This document shows positions 25,351-33,972 of a DNA stretch of 44,720 nt, piece by piece (the stretch's first letter is position 1; every line of letters starts with the position of its first letter). Below the pieces are notes generated by a model that did not search any database, was not told the DNA's origin, and was given only the letters and a program-made list of their open reading frames with translations. A program made the position numbers and the translations under genes. Origin of the DNA: Rhodospirillaceae bacterium. GTDB lineage: Bacteria > Pseudomonadota > Alphaproteobacteria > Rhodospirillales > Casp-alpha2. The stretch covers positions 1-44,720 of the forward strand of contig JABJBP010000045.1 of assembly GCA_018665815.1 (NCBI GenBank), read 5' to 3'.

Positions 25351-26364
25351 TTATCCATTGCCGCCGTTGCCGGGGCCATTGCTGGGCTGTTCTTTATACC
25401 ATGCCATGGTTTTTGCGATGGCATCGCTAAGCGGGGTCCGCAATTCATAACCCAAGTGTTGCTTCGCGGCATCCATGGAGAGTACCCGTACGGGATCACC
25501 GGTCGGCGCGTTCGAATCCCAGATAACTTCCGGTTTTTCTTCCAAGCAGTCCGATATCAACGCCACCAATGTGCGTATATCCGTCCCTTGACCGGAGCCG
25601 AGGTTGACGGGTGTGCATGGCGGCAGTTCCTGCAGTGCCCTGATCATCCAGTAGGCAACATCCTCTGAATACATAAAATCCCGCACGGCTGAACCGTCTC
25701 CCCATACCGTGAGAGGGTTTTCACCGCTGATGGCGCGATGTATCAGCGCGGAAATCACTTGGGCCGTGGCCGGATTGAAATCATCGTGAGGCCCAAAGAC
25801 GTTGGAAGGCCTGACAACGCGGACGGCGTCCCAGCCATGTTCCAGCATATAGGCCTCGCCCTGAATTTCACCGATGCGTTTGGCTATGCCGGGGATCCGA
25901 TCATTTTGCATCGGCATGCCATCCCAGAGAGTATCCTCGGTTTTCTCCAATTTCGATTGCGGGTAGGCGCAGACGCTGCTGACGAAAAGGAACCTGTCGA
26001 CCGCGTTCCTAAAGGCGGCCTCCATCAGGTTTGTCTGAAAATTCAGCATGGGCACCAGAAAACTGGCCGCCTTGGTTTGGCCGATACCAACCGAACCGCG
26101 AATGCCGACAAGATTGAAGACGAAATCTTTATCTTTGGTCAGTTCCAGGCAGGTTGCCATGTCGGTCAGGTCGCGCTGAAAATAGGTGATCTTGTCGCCG
26201 AACAGGGCCAGGGCCCGATCCACCGGCTCAAGCGCGGCGACCGTAACCGCCGCACCGAGTTCCAGAAGCTGTCTGACAAGCGGAACCCCAATCAAACCGG
26301 TTCCGCCGGCGACAAGAATTTTTCTATTTTTATAGAGTGGACCTGACGATGAATTAGCAGTCAT
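25351..26364 (-). CDS. NAD-dependent epimerase/dehydratase (extended SDR), catalytic Tyr replaced
   Basis: 337 residues. Rossmann motif ILVAGGTGLIGVPLV near residue 16; FVSSVCAYPQ near 125; VRPSNVFGPHDDFNPAT near 185; WGDGSAVRDFMYSEDVAYW near 217. The catalytic region reads RIPGIAKRIGEIQGE, so proline replaces the tyrosine of Y-x-x-x-K and there is no adjacent tyrosine. Third member of the paralogous set with 13395 and 15911. ATG 26364 overlaps the methyltransferase stop as ATGA. The C-terminus ends in a short Gly/Asn/Pro-rich tail. Substrate unknown. Confidence 0.78.
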   Translation of the reverse strand: MTANSSSGPLYKNRKILVAGGTGLIGVPLVRQLLELGAAVTVAALEPVDRALALFGDKITYFQRDLTDMATCLELTKDKDFVFNLVGIRGSVGIGQTKAASFLVPMLNFQTNLMEAAFRNAVDRFLFVSSVCAYPQSKLEKTEDTLWDGMPMQNDRIPGIAKRIGEIQGEAYMLEHGWDAVRVVRPSNVFGPHDDFNPATAQVISALIHRAISGENPLTVWGDGSAVRDFMYSEDVAYWMIRALQELPPCTPVNLGSGQGTDIRTLVALISDCLEEKPEVIWDSNAPTGDPVRVLSMDAAKQHLGYELRTPLSDAIAKTMAWYKEQPSNGPGNGGNG

Positions 26365-27122
26365 TCAACTATACAATATGATGTCCTGGAGGTATGCGGA
26401 TGACGTTTCAGGGAAATTTTTCTCAAATCCAGCACGTCCATGACGGCGAGGGTTTCACCCGGTGAATCAGCATCGTTCAATTCATCGAAGCCGATGATGC
26501 TGCCTTTTGTTAACCGGGGTTTCAACAACTCCAGACAAGCTTTGGTCGGCGCATAAAGATCAAAATCAAAATAGGCCAGCGAGACGATTGTTTCCGGATG
26601 CCGTTCCAGATAGCGCGGCCATTCCTCAACAGAATCGCCCTGGCAGATTTCATGCTTTTTGACATGAGACATGGGGTTCAGGTCTTCATGGGCGGACAAG
26701 ACCTGTTCCAGGTACTGCCCATAATCCTCGCCGACGGCAAGGTTGCCCTCGAAGATCATCTCAGAATTACCATCGTTGTCTGAAACGCTTGGGAAACCTT
26801 CAAAAGTATCGAAGGCGATGATTTTTCTGTGTCGGTTGAACGGCTCATATATGCCGCGAAGCGCCGCAAACAGTGCCGTATTCTGCCCCCATCGGCAGCC
26901 AAATTCGATGACACTTCCATGGATGTCGACGATTTGGCGGTACAGAAAATCCATGAACAGCAGGCGGGAGAGGTTTTTGGATTCAATGAACAGGCCAATA
27001 TTCGAGAGCAATTGTTCTTCGGGAATAGGCGCACTTTTCAACAGCTCGAGCATTTGCCCCCGGCTCTCGCGTTCTTCGTCACTAGCGTATTCCTTGATGC
27101 GTGTTTTGGTTTCCTCGGTCAT
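26361..27122 (-). CDS. TylF-family SAM-dependent O-methyltransferase
   Basis: 253 residues of the macrocin O-methyltransferase (TylF/MycF) type: SAM motif VIEFGCRWGQNTALFAALRG near residue 71; FDTFEGFPSVSDNDG near 104; metal-binding region LAYFDFDLYAPTKACLELL near 178 and GSIIGFDELND near 206. TylF-type enzymes in glycan loci methylate sugar hydroxyls using Mg2+. ATG 27122 is chosen over an upstream in-frame codon because AGAGGG precedes it. First gene of the minus-strand group 27122-23931 and divergent from the methyltransferase at 27256. Confidence 0.8.
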   Translation of the reverse strand: MTEETKTRIKEYASDEERESRGQMLELLKSAPIPEEQLLSNIGLFIESKNLSRLLFMDFLYRQIVDIHGSVIEFGCRWGQNTALFAALRGIYEPFNRHRKIIAFDTFEGFPSVSDNDGNSEMIFEGNLAVGEDYGQYLEQVLSAHEDLNPMSHVKKHEICQGDSVEEWPRYLERHPETIVSLAYFDFDLYAPTKACLELLKPRLTKGSIIGFDELNDADSPGETLAVMDVLDLRKISLKRHPHTSRTSYCIVE

Positions 27123-27191
27123 CAATAATTGCCCTCTGCATCCCGCCAATAGACTGCCTTATAACGAAAGATAAACCACAATTCTAATTCT

Positions 27192-27221
27192 TTGCATCCT
27201 TCGTTATCGCTTCGCTATGAT
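27192..27221 (+). promoter_or_regulatory. Sigma70-like promoter upstream of 27256 gene
   Basis: TTGCAT (27192-27197) and TATGAT (27216-27221) are separated by 18 bases, one mismatch from each consensus box, and stand 34 bases before ATG 27256 in the 133-base divergent gap with the TylF-type gene. Confidence 0.5.
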
Positions 27222-27255
27222 AGCCGCCCCGGGGCGTCTCACCAGATGTGGAAAC

Positions 27256-28158
27256 ATGACCGATACTGTATCTCTTTTTGAAGGCGAGCAAGCGCCGCCA
27301 GGGTACGCTGGGCGAATTGGTGGACTGGATTTACGCTTCAATGCTCTTTCGGCGGATGCAAACGAGCGCGTGCTGGAGGATATCAAGAGGGAGTTGCTGG
27401 CTGGCCGGTTTGATCGTTCCGGCGCGACGCGAAAAGGCAACTGGGAGCGGGGTTGGCAGGAAAACCTTGATGATTTCTTGGCATCAGATGGCGATGTAGA
27501 CACGCTGATACCGAAATTTTTCAATAAGAATAACATCTTCAGATGCGGGGGGCGGTATGTGGAAGGCGTCGGCCCGACGTTCGAGTCGGACACTTTCAAG
27601 GCCGTCCAGTGTTGGTTGTTCGAAACCTATTTCCGGGATTCAGACCGCATTGTCGAATTTGGCTGTGGCCCGGGCCACAATTTATTTCTTCTGAGTTCAA
27701 TGTATCCGAACGCCCAGCTTGTCGGTTGTGACTGGTCGCAATCCGCTTGCAACCTCATTGACGCATTGTCGGCCAAGCATGGGCTGAACTTGGAAAGCCG
27801 GCTGTTTGATATGTTCCATCCGAAAGCAATCGGACCTGATGGAGATGACCTGGCAATCTTTACCATTGGCGCGTTGGAGCAACTCGGAAAAGATTTTGGA
27901 TCAATGCTGGATTATCTCGTTTCCATGCGGCCGAGGATGTGTGTGCACATTGAGCCGATTGTCGAGCTTTACGACACATCCTCACCCTTCGACGGGATTG
28001 CCGCCCAATACCACCACCAGCGCGGCTATCTTGAAGGGTTCACGCCGGCCCTGCGGGCCCTGGAGAAAGCCGGCGAGATTTCCATTCACAGACTGGAACG
28101 ATTGCATTTTGGAAGCCGGTACCATGAAATTTCGGTCGCCGCCTGGGGGCGGCCATAA
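27256..28158 (+). CDS. SAM-dependent methyltransferase
   Basis: 300 residues. Class I SAM-binding motif RIVEFGCGPGHNLFLLSSMYP near residue 131, followed by acidic strand LVGCDWSQSA and a later motif DLAIFTIGALEQLGKDF near 200 in the position of the motif-IV/post-motif region. The N-terminal 100 residues contain NWERGWQENLDDF and FRCGGRYVEG, unlike small housekeeping methyltransferases. Probably modifies a sugar or lipid-linked glycan. ATG 27256 follows a plausible promoter; an earlier in-frame codon would overlap it. Convergent with the aldo/keto reductase gene, 7 bases apart. Confidence 0.72.
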   Translation: MTDTVSLFEGEQAPPGYAGRIGGLDLRFNALSADANERVLEDIKRELLAGRFDRSGATRKGNWERGWQENLDDFLASDGDVDTLIPKFFNKNNIFRCGGRYVEGVGPTFESDTFKAVQCWLFETYFRDSDRIVEFGCGPGHNLFLLSSMYPNAQLVGCDWSQSACNLIDALSAKHGLNLESRLFDMFHPKAIGPDGDDLAIFTIGALEQLGKDFGSMLDYLVSMRPRMCVHIEPIVELYDTSSPFDGIAAQYHHQRGYLEGFTPALRALEKAGEISIHRLERLHFGSRYHEISVAAWGRP

Positions 28159-28179
28159 TTGAGTTTTAGTTGCCGCCCC
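28146..28179. terminator. Inverted repeat across two convergent stop codons
   Basis: GGGGCGGC (28146-28153) pairs perfectly with GCCGCCCC (28172-28179) around an 18-base AT-rich loop holding the plus-strand stop and adjoining the minus-strand stop. A strong GC stem between convergent genes suits a bidirectional terminator, though there is no long T-run. Confidence 0.45.
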
Positions 28180-29314
28180 TGATCAGGCAGGGGATCGGTT
28201 TTTCCCCTTCACCGGCGATGACCCATGCCCAATAGCGGATACGGCCTTCCAGCAATTCGTATGGGGCATCGGTTTTCCTACTGATGCCTTCGGACTTTCT
28301 CACCCGGACCGGTTTAAGAAATTCCCCGCCGCTGATTTGCCCGGCCAATGTCGCCGGGCTTGGGACGAAACCGTGTTCATTTTGAAGCGCCTCTTCCAGG
28401 GTGGAATAAACTTTCCGGGCGCCGTTATCGGGCGGCACGACGCGAATATCATCGACGGGGATCTCGACGGGGGCCGCCTGACACAAGACGTCAATCTCGG
28501 CGTAATCGTCGGAAGTAATGTCGATGGAGGCGGCCAGCGCATTCTCCCGGACATGGTGCGATTTTCCGGCTTTCGGAATGGCGGTGACCTGATCGCCCGC
28601 GGTCAGCCAGGCAAGGGCCAATGTTGCTTCTGAACACTCATACTTTGCGGCCATTTCAGCCAGCCGGGCCCGGCGCTGCCGGTCGCCGCAAATGGAACCC
28701 TGGTCCAAGGGGCTATACGCCAAAAACACCATCCCATTGTCCCGACAGTAGGGAATGAGCGCCGTCTCGGCGAAACGGTCAAACAGGTTGTACTCTGATT
28801 GCAGGGAAAACAGCCGGGTTCGGCGCAGTGCGGCCTGCGCTTCTTTCAGTTCAGCCATGGAAAAATTACAAACGCCGATATGTCGAATTTTGCCTTCATC
28901 AACCAGGGCCTCCAAGGCCCCCATGGTTTCTTCCAGCGGCACCGCCGGGTTGCTCCAATGAACTTGGTAAAGATCGACGTAGTCTGTGCGCAACCGCTGC
29001 AGGCTGCCGTCCAGGGATTGACGCAAGTCATCAGGCGCGAGGTTTTCGGGTGCCACTTTTGTCGCCACGAAAATTTCGTCGCGCTTGCCGGCAATGGCTT
29101 GACCGACCAACTCTTCGGAATGGCCGCCGCCGTATAATGCCGCCGTATCGACGAATGTCATGCCAAGGCTGAAGGAAAGCTGCAGTGCGGAAAGGGCCAC
29201 CTTGTCAAAGCTGTAATCAGGCGTATCGGTTCCGCCCAAGCCGCCGGAGCCGACCCCGATACGTGGTAGCCTTGCAGCCGAATTTTGATTTGATTTCAAT
29301 CCCACGGCGGACAA
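28166..29314 (-). CDS. Aldo/keto reductase fused to a ParB-like C-terminal domain
   Basis: 382 residues in two parts. Residues ~15-275 are a complete aldo/keto reductase with the D-Y-K-H tetrad visible in FVDTAALYGGG, VATKVAP and LYQVHWSNP, and the cofactor region TAIPKAGKSHHVREN. Residues ~283-380 resemble the ParB/sulfiredoxin-like domain: EIPVDDIRVVPPDNGARKVY, FLKPVRVRKSEG and YELLEGRIRYWAWVIAGEGEKPIP. The start is uncertain: TTG 29314, or a GTG three codons later, neither with a clear ribosome site. It probably reduces a sugar aldehyde or ketone of this cluster; the added domain might bind nucleotide or a partner. Confidence 0.8.
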   Translation of the reverse strand: MSAVGLKSNQNSAARLPRIGVGSGGLGGTDTPDYSFDKVALSALQLSFSLGMTFVDTAALYGGGHSEELVGQAIAGKRDEIFVATKVAPENLAPDDLRQSLDGSLQRLRTDYVDLYQVHWSNPAVPLEETMGALEALVDEGKIRHIGVCNFSMAELKEAQAALRRTRLFSLQSEYNLFDRFAETALIPYCRDNGMVFLAYSPLDQGSICGDRQRRARLAEMAAKYECSEATLALAWLTAGDQVTAIPKAGKSHHVRENALAASIDITSDDYAEIDVLCQAAPVEIPVDDIRVVPPDNGARKVYSTLEEALQNEHGFVPSPATLAGQISGGEFLKPVRVRKSEGISRKTDAPYELLEGRIRYWAWVIAGEGEKPIPCLIRGGN

Positions 29315-29453
29315 CCCAGTCAGTCTAATACATTGAGAATAGCGAGGTCTTATAGCTTATCGGAAATAGTCTTCACGCCATAATGACATTGCCGGGCGTC
29401 GTTGTTTCAACAGGTTGAGTCGCGGCCGGCAAAACGCTTGGGGTCGAACTAAA

Positions 29454-30497
29454 TCAGTCGTCGAAATTCTCTTTTTCGGATATCAGGTAACAGCGGCTGT
29501 TTTGGTCGTCGTCGATATCGATGGCGATAAGTTCTTCCGGCACGTCCTTGACCGCGAAACCGCAACCACGGAGATAATCCGACAGCCCGCCGCCGAACTG
29601 AAACTGATGTTGCTTGTGGATCACCGATTTGTAGTTGTGACCAACGACAATAACGATCCGCGCCGCTTTCAAGGCGCGCCGCAAGACCGTCATCGGATCG
29701 ACGAAATGATCCAACGCCTGAAACAGACCGATAACATCAAAATCGACGGCATCTGTTTCAATCTCGTTGAATGACGTCATTTTGATATTGAACAGCATCG
29801 TCGCCATGGCATGGCAACTGGTGTTCTGATGGACGCAATTGTTGCCCCAATAATAAGAGCTCGGTTCGCGGATCAGATAGCGGTTCCGGGGTGCCGGCGC
29901 CGGCGGCGCCTTTCGGTCCAGTTTTTTTGGCCAGCCGGCAAATTGATCGCTTTCGTGATAGGCCTCGCGCATGCCGATGATGAAATCGCTGATCTCAGCA
30001 CGCTCGGTTTCCTCCAGCGGGCCGTTCATGTTGTCAAAATGGGTGGTGAAGCCGGCAAACGGGCAATTGACCTCCGCGTACTTGTCAATCTGCCCTGCGT
30101 GCTCAAGCAAGTAGGTCCATAACGCGCCCCTGTTCATGGAACTGGTGGAAAATTCCTGTTTGTTGCTAGCCCACTGATCAAAGGCCCACCAGCCGAATCG
30201 GTGCTGGCCCATGACGACGCCATATAGCTCGGCGGCGAAATCGCGTTTGAGCCAAGGATCGCAATACTCGGTTGAGCACACCTCGCATTTGAAAACCGCG
30301 ATTTTTGCCAGCAGTTCCTTGGGGTCGGCATCCGTATAGGACGCCATGGCGTTGGTATATCGGTTGTGGAATTCCTCGGCGGGCGGCATCGCATGCCGGT
30401 CACTGGAACCGCATATGGGGCATTTTTCAAACGAGGTCAGAAAATCTTCCAAAACATCCTCCGTACAATAGGCGAGACCGATGAGGTTCTCGTCCAT
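29454..30497 (-). CDS. Methyltransferase-like protein with N-terminal zinc-ribbon cysteines
   Basis: 347 residues. The N-terminus has paired cysteines, CPICGSS near residue 26 and CEVCSTEYCDPW near 72, like the zinc-binding head of sugar C-methyltransferases. The second half keeps late elements of a SAM fold (FDVIGLFQALDHFVDPMTVL near 260, ARIVIVVGH near 282) but no clear GxGxG motif is visible; the segment where it should be, YYWGNNCVHQNTSC near 222, is different. It may be a degenerate or unusual methyltransferase. Divergent from the TPR-glycosyltransferase at 30639. Confidence 0.62.
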   Translation of the reverse strand: MDENLIGLAYCTEDVLEDFLTSFEKCPICGSSDRHAMPPAEEFHNRYTNAMASYTDADPKELLAKIAVFKCEVCSTEYCDPWLKRDFAAELYGVVMGQHRFGWWAFDQWASNKQEFSTSSMNRGALWTYLLEHAGQIDKYAEVNCPFAGFTTHFDNMNGPLEETERAEISDFIIGMREAYHESDQFAGWPKKLDRKAPPAPAPRNRYLIREPSSYYWGNNCVHQNTSCHAMATMLFNIKMTSFNEIETDAVDFDVIGLFQALDHFVDPMTVLRRALKAARIVIVVGHNYKSVIHKQHQFQFGGGLSDYLRGCGFAVKDVPEELIAIDIDDDQNSRCYLISEKENFDD

Positions 30498-30638
30498 TGA
30501 TTTTATCGTACCGTTCTAGCTTACATCGGCACAAATAAACGGTGCGTTAATAGATTTAATATTTAACCATTGGAGCGATAAATATATTTTGAACAGGCGG
30601 CTTCGCATGGCCCCTCACATATTGCAGGCGGGGAATTG

Positions 30639-32954
30639 ATGATCGTCGACGATAGTCTGATATCCGAGATCAATTCATTACGTGAGCAAGCGTCCTATCA
30701 GCTTGCAGAACAAAAATGTCGTGAGGCCAAATCCGCCGGCGGTACGCCAGCTGGATTTGGCGTATTGCATGGGCAAATTCTTGAAAATCTAAACCGTCAC
30801 GAAGAAGCTATTTGGGCTCTGCGCGAAGAAACAACAGCGCACCCTGAAGGCGCGGATGCCTTTTTCCATCTCGGGCGGGTATTGATTGAAACCGACCGGG
30901 CGGAAATTGAGACCGGTGAAGTTCGCGGACCATACATGCTGTCGTTCGAATGGGGGCAAATTTCGTGTCCCCACCGCCCCAGTTTCCCGCCATCGCTCAT
31001 TGCGGAAAGTATGGCGTGTTTGGAGCGCTGTATTGAACTCGATCCATCCAGAAATGATGCGCGGATACTGTTGGCGCTGATCCAGTTCGACATACCGGAC
31101 GCTCGGGCAGAGTGTGTTCCCGTCATTCAGCAAATTGTTTCCACGTCGCCTGAGTTGCACGACGGCCATTTCGCCATGGCGCGGCTTGCCCTTTGGCAGG
31201 GTGCCGTTGAGGTTGCCCATGCGGCATTTTCCCATGTGCTCGCCAACGCGCCCGCCTACCCGCATATCCAAGCCTATCACGCGCTTGCCACTTTCGGCGC
31301 GCGCCCGAGCGGGACGGTGCCGAACGAAATTCTTAGCCAAAGTCTCGAGGGGCATTGTCTGATCGCAGGGGCCTTGGGGGACACATTGGCAAACTCGAAT
31401 ATTTCAACGCCGCTGCGGGCCAACTATGAAAATCTGGCCCGCGCCTACGCGATATATCTCGCGCACGCCGCGATCGAAAGCATCACCGAAAGAGGCGCGA
31501 TAATCGAAACGACGCGACTTCTTGATGCGGTGCTGAAAATTTCCGGCAGTACTTGCGAAGCTTGTCTGGCATTCGGGCATTTGATGTTCGCCGGAAATTC
31601 AATGGATATGGCCGCCGCGGGATTTGAGAACGCCTTGGCACATGATCCGGATAACGCCGAGGCCAAACGGATGATCAATTTGATCAATGTTCGCTCCTTT
31701 GGCGGTCCGCAATACGGCGGTCTTGCCGGCCCATGGCCCGCGCCATCATATTCCGGACTGCTGCTTGAGATGTCCGCGGAAGATGTATTGAAAATCGGTG
31801 AAACCAACTGTAAGGCACTTGAATTTGAGAAAGCGACTCGGGTTTTTTCGCATGGTGCGGCGTTATATCCGGACAATGTCGAAATCCAATTACGATATTC
31901 GGAAGTTCTCGCCTACCAAGGGTTAATAGACCAAGCCGTCGAGCCGGCGGAGAAGGCGTATGAGTTGGCGCCCGAAGACGGATTTACCGCAGCTAATTTG
32001 GGCGGCTTGTATCGATGTTCCGGCAAGATCGGCGAATCGTGGAAGTTGATGGAACGCCGGTTTTTTTACGAACGGCCAGGCAGCCGGAAAGTTTTGCCCA
32101 ACATGCCAAGGTGGACCGGTGAACCTCTGGAGGGCGGAAAACTGCTGATCTGGCGCGAAGAGGGCATCGGCGATGAAATTCGTTACGCGAGTTGCATCTC
32201 GGATGCCATCGGCGAAGTTGGCGTTGAAAATATCGTTTGGGAATGTTCGCCGCGCCTGCATTCATTATTCGTCAGATCATTCCCAGGCCTGGATGTACGT
32301 GTGGAGAGTCTTGATCGCCCCGATCATGACGGTGCGGTTTGCCATCTCCCCATGATGAGCATGGCGGGCCGGTATCGAAATGATCTCTCCGCATTCCCGT
32401 CGACAGGGCACTATTTGGTTCCCGATGAAAGTCGGGTGCTCGAATGGCGCCAGCGTTTCTCTGATCTCTCGGCCAAGCCGAAAATTGGAATTTGCTGGCG
32501 CTCACTTAACATGTCGTGGCGCAAACGGCCGCAAAGCAATTCATTAACGGATTGGGCGGCCGTTCTGGGCGGTGGAAAATACACGTTCGTCAACTTGCAG
32601 GCCGGTGATTGCGAAGAAGAGATCGCCGGTGCGCGCGAACAATTCGGCTGCACTATCCATACCTTCGAGGATTTGGATATCAAGAATGACGCCGAGGAAA
32701 CGGCCGCAATGATTTCGGCGCTTGATGCCGTCGTGTCGTGCCGGTGTTGGATCATTACGTTCGTGGGCGCGCTGGGTAAACCGGTGTTTAACTATTCCGG
32801 CCCCTATAATAACACGGTGATGGATTTACCTTATGATCCCTGGGCGCCGACGACGAAAACGTATTACCGGCGCCACGGTGACGATTGGAATGATTGCATG
32901 ACGGCGCTTTCCCATGCGCTGGATGAATATATTGATGGATCGGTGAATGCGTAG
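30639..32954 (+). CDS. TPR-repeat protein with heptosyltransferase-like C-terminal domain
   Basis: 771 residues. Residues 1-~470 are helical tandem repeats of TPR type (for example GFENALAHDPDNAEAKRM and VEPAEKAYELAPEDGFTAANL). From ~500 the C-terminal domain begins with LLIWREEGIGDEIRYASCISD, contains KIGICWRSLNMSWRKRP near 615, and ends with ALDAVVSCRCWIITFVGALGKPVF near 705, the pattern of GT9/O-GlcNAc-transferase-like glycosyltransferases joined to TPRs. Such proteins often glycosylate proteins or assemble surface glycans. ATG 30639 sits 3-5 bases after GGCGGGGA. The next gene starts 55 bases downstream. Confidence 0.78.
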   Translation: MIVDDSLISEINSLREQASYQLAEQKCREAKSAGGTPAGFGVLHGQILENLNRHEEAIWALREETTAHPEGADAFFHLGRVLIETDRAEIETGEVRGPYMLSFEWGQISCPHRPSFPPSLIAESMACLERCIELDPSRNDARILLALIQFDIPDARAECVPVIQQIVSTSPELHDGHFAMARLALWQGAVEVAHAAFSHVLANAPAYPHIQAYHALATFGARPSGTVPNEILSQSLEGHCLIAGALGDTLANSNISTPLRANYENLARAYAIYLAHAAIESITERGAIIETTRLLDAVLKISGSTCEACLAFGHLMFAGNSMDMAAAGFENALAHDPDNAEAKRMINLINVRSFGGPQYGGLAGPWPAPSYSGLLLEMSAEDVLKIGETNCKALEFEKATRVFSHGAALYPDNVEIQLRYSEVLAYQGLIDQAVEPAEKAYELAPEDGFTAANLGGLYRCSGKIGESWKLMERRFFYERPGSRKVLPNMPRWTGEPLEGGKLLIWREEGIGDEIRYASCISDAIGEVGVENIVWECSPRLHSLFVRSFPGLDVRVESLDRPDHDGAVCHLPMMSMAGRYRNDLSAFPSTGHYLVPDESRVLEWRQRFSDLSAKPKIGICWRSLNMSWRKRPQSNSLTDWAAVLGGGKYTFVNLQAGDCEEEIAGAREQFGCTIHTFEDLDIKNDAEETAAMISALDAVVSCRCWIITFVGALGKPVFNYSGPYNNTVMDLPYDPWAPTTKTYYRRHGDDWNDCMTALSHALDEYIDGSVNA

Positions 32955-33009
32955 CGCCGGTTCATACGGACGGCACGATGTCGGCTGGATTTGAAGGAAT
33001 AATGATCAC

Positions 33010-33918
33010 ATGATCGAGGTAGATCGCTGCTATTGCTGCCAATCATCGGCGTTTGAGTTTCTTTTCGAACAAACCGCCGATGATCCCTATCTCCATTTGA
33101 TCGGCAAAGCGGAAGGGCCAAGTGCATCGAAATGGATGGTTTGCCGAGGCTGTGGGTTTGTCTCTCAGACACCACAGTTGGGGCCTGGCGATATGGACGG
33201 GCTGTACCGCGATTACCGGCTGAACGAATTTCGGGGCGAAACCCCAGATGCGTATTTTGACCGCATTTCGTCGTACCCACCCGAAGAAAGTGAAAACTTC
33301 AAGAAAGTCGAATGGCTGAATAAGGCGGGGGCTGTTGGCGCCGCTGATGGCGGCAAAATTTTAGATATCGGATGCGGCGGTGGGTTGTTGTTGCATAGCT
33401 TTTTGAGACGGCACCCCGATTGGATCGCACATGGGGTCGAGCCGACGCCGAATTTCGCCGAACTCGCCGGGAGGCGCCTGAAGTCGGACGTCCGCTCATG
33501 TTCCTATGAGGCAGGCTTGTTTGGCCATCAGTTCGACTTGATTTCGATGGTCCAGGTTTTGGAACACGTTGCCGACCCGGTCGAATTTTTGAGACAAGCG
33601 AAAAGCGACCTGTCGGCGGATGGATATTTGTATGTTGAGGTGCCGGACGTCCATGACTTCTGCGACCTGGCACCAACCCACGACCGGTTCATGGCGCCGC
33701 ACTTGTGGTATTTTTCTGAACAATCTTTGGGACATTTGTGCCGACGGGCGGGATTGGCGCCTGTTCGGTTTGACCGAGAATTTACTGTGCGGAATAGAAA
33801 TAATTTGCAGGCTCTTTGTCGCCATGCCGATACGAAAGTTGAGCCGGCGTGGGACACCAATCACTGGCAAGATGTTAAGAGTTTGTTTGAACTAAACGAA
33901 CATGCTGGGGCCTCATAA
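33010..33918 (+). CDS. SAM-dependent methyltransferase with zinc-binding N-terminus
   Basis: 302 residues. N-terminal CYCCQSSAF (residue ~7) and CRGCGFVSQTPQ (~45) form a probable zinc ribbon. The SAM domain has KILDIGCGGGLLLHSFL near 115, MVQVLEHVADPVEFLRQ near 180 and LYVEVPDVHDF near 207, followed by HLWYFSEQSLGHLCRRAGL. This is the layout of sugar C-methyltransferase-like and small-glycan methyltransferases. It starts the plus-strand group that continues through the CMP-sugar synthetase (55 bases downstream). Confidence 0.78.
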   Translation: MIEVDRCYCCQSSAFEFLFEQTADDPYLHLIGKAEGPSASKWMVCRGCGFVSQTPQLGPGDMDGLYRDYRLNEFRGETPDAYFDRISSYPPEESENFKKVEWLNKAGAVGAADGGKILDIGCGGGLLLHSFLRRHPDWIAHGVEPTPNFAELAGRRLKSDVRSCSYEAGLFGHQFDLISMVQVLEHVADPVEFLRQAKSDLSADGYLYVEVPDVHDFCDLAPTHDRFMAPHLWYFSEQSLGHLCRRAGLAPVRFDREFTVRNRNNLQALCRHADTKVEPAWDTNHWQDVKSLFELNEHAGAS

Positions 33919-33972
33919 TTTTCTGAATAGTATGCATGCCAATTAAGCCAGCCGGGAATGGTCGAGGTATAA

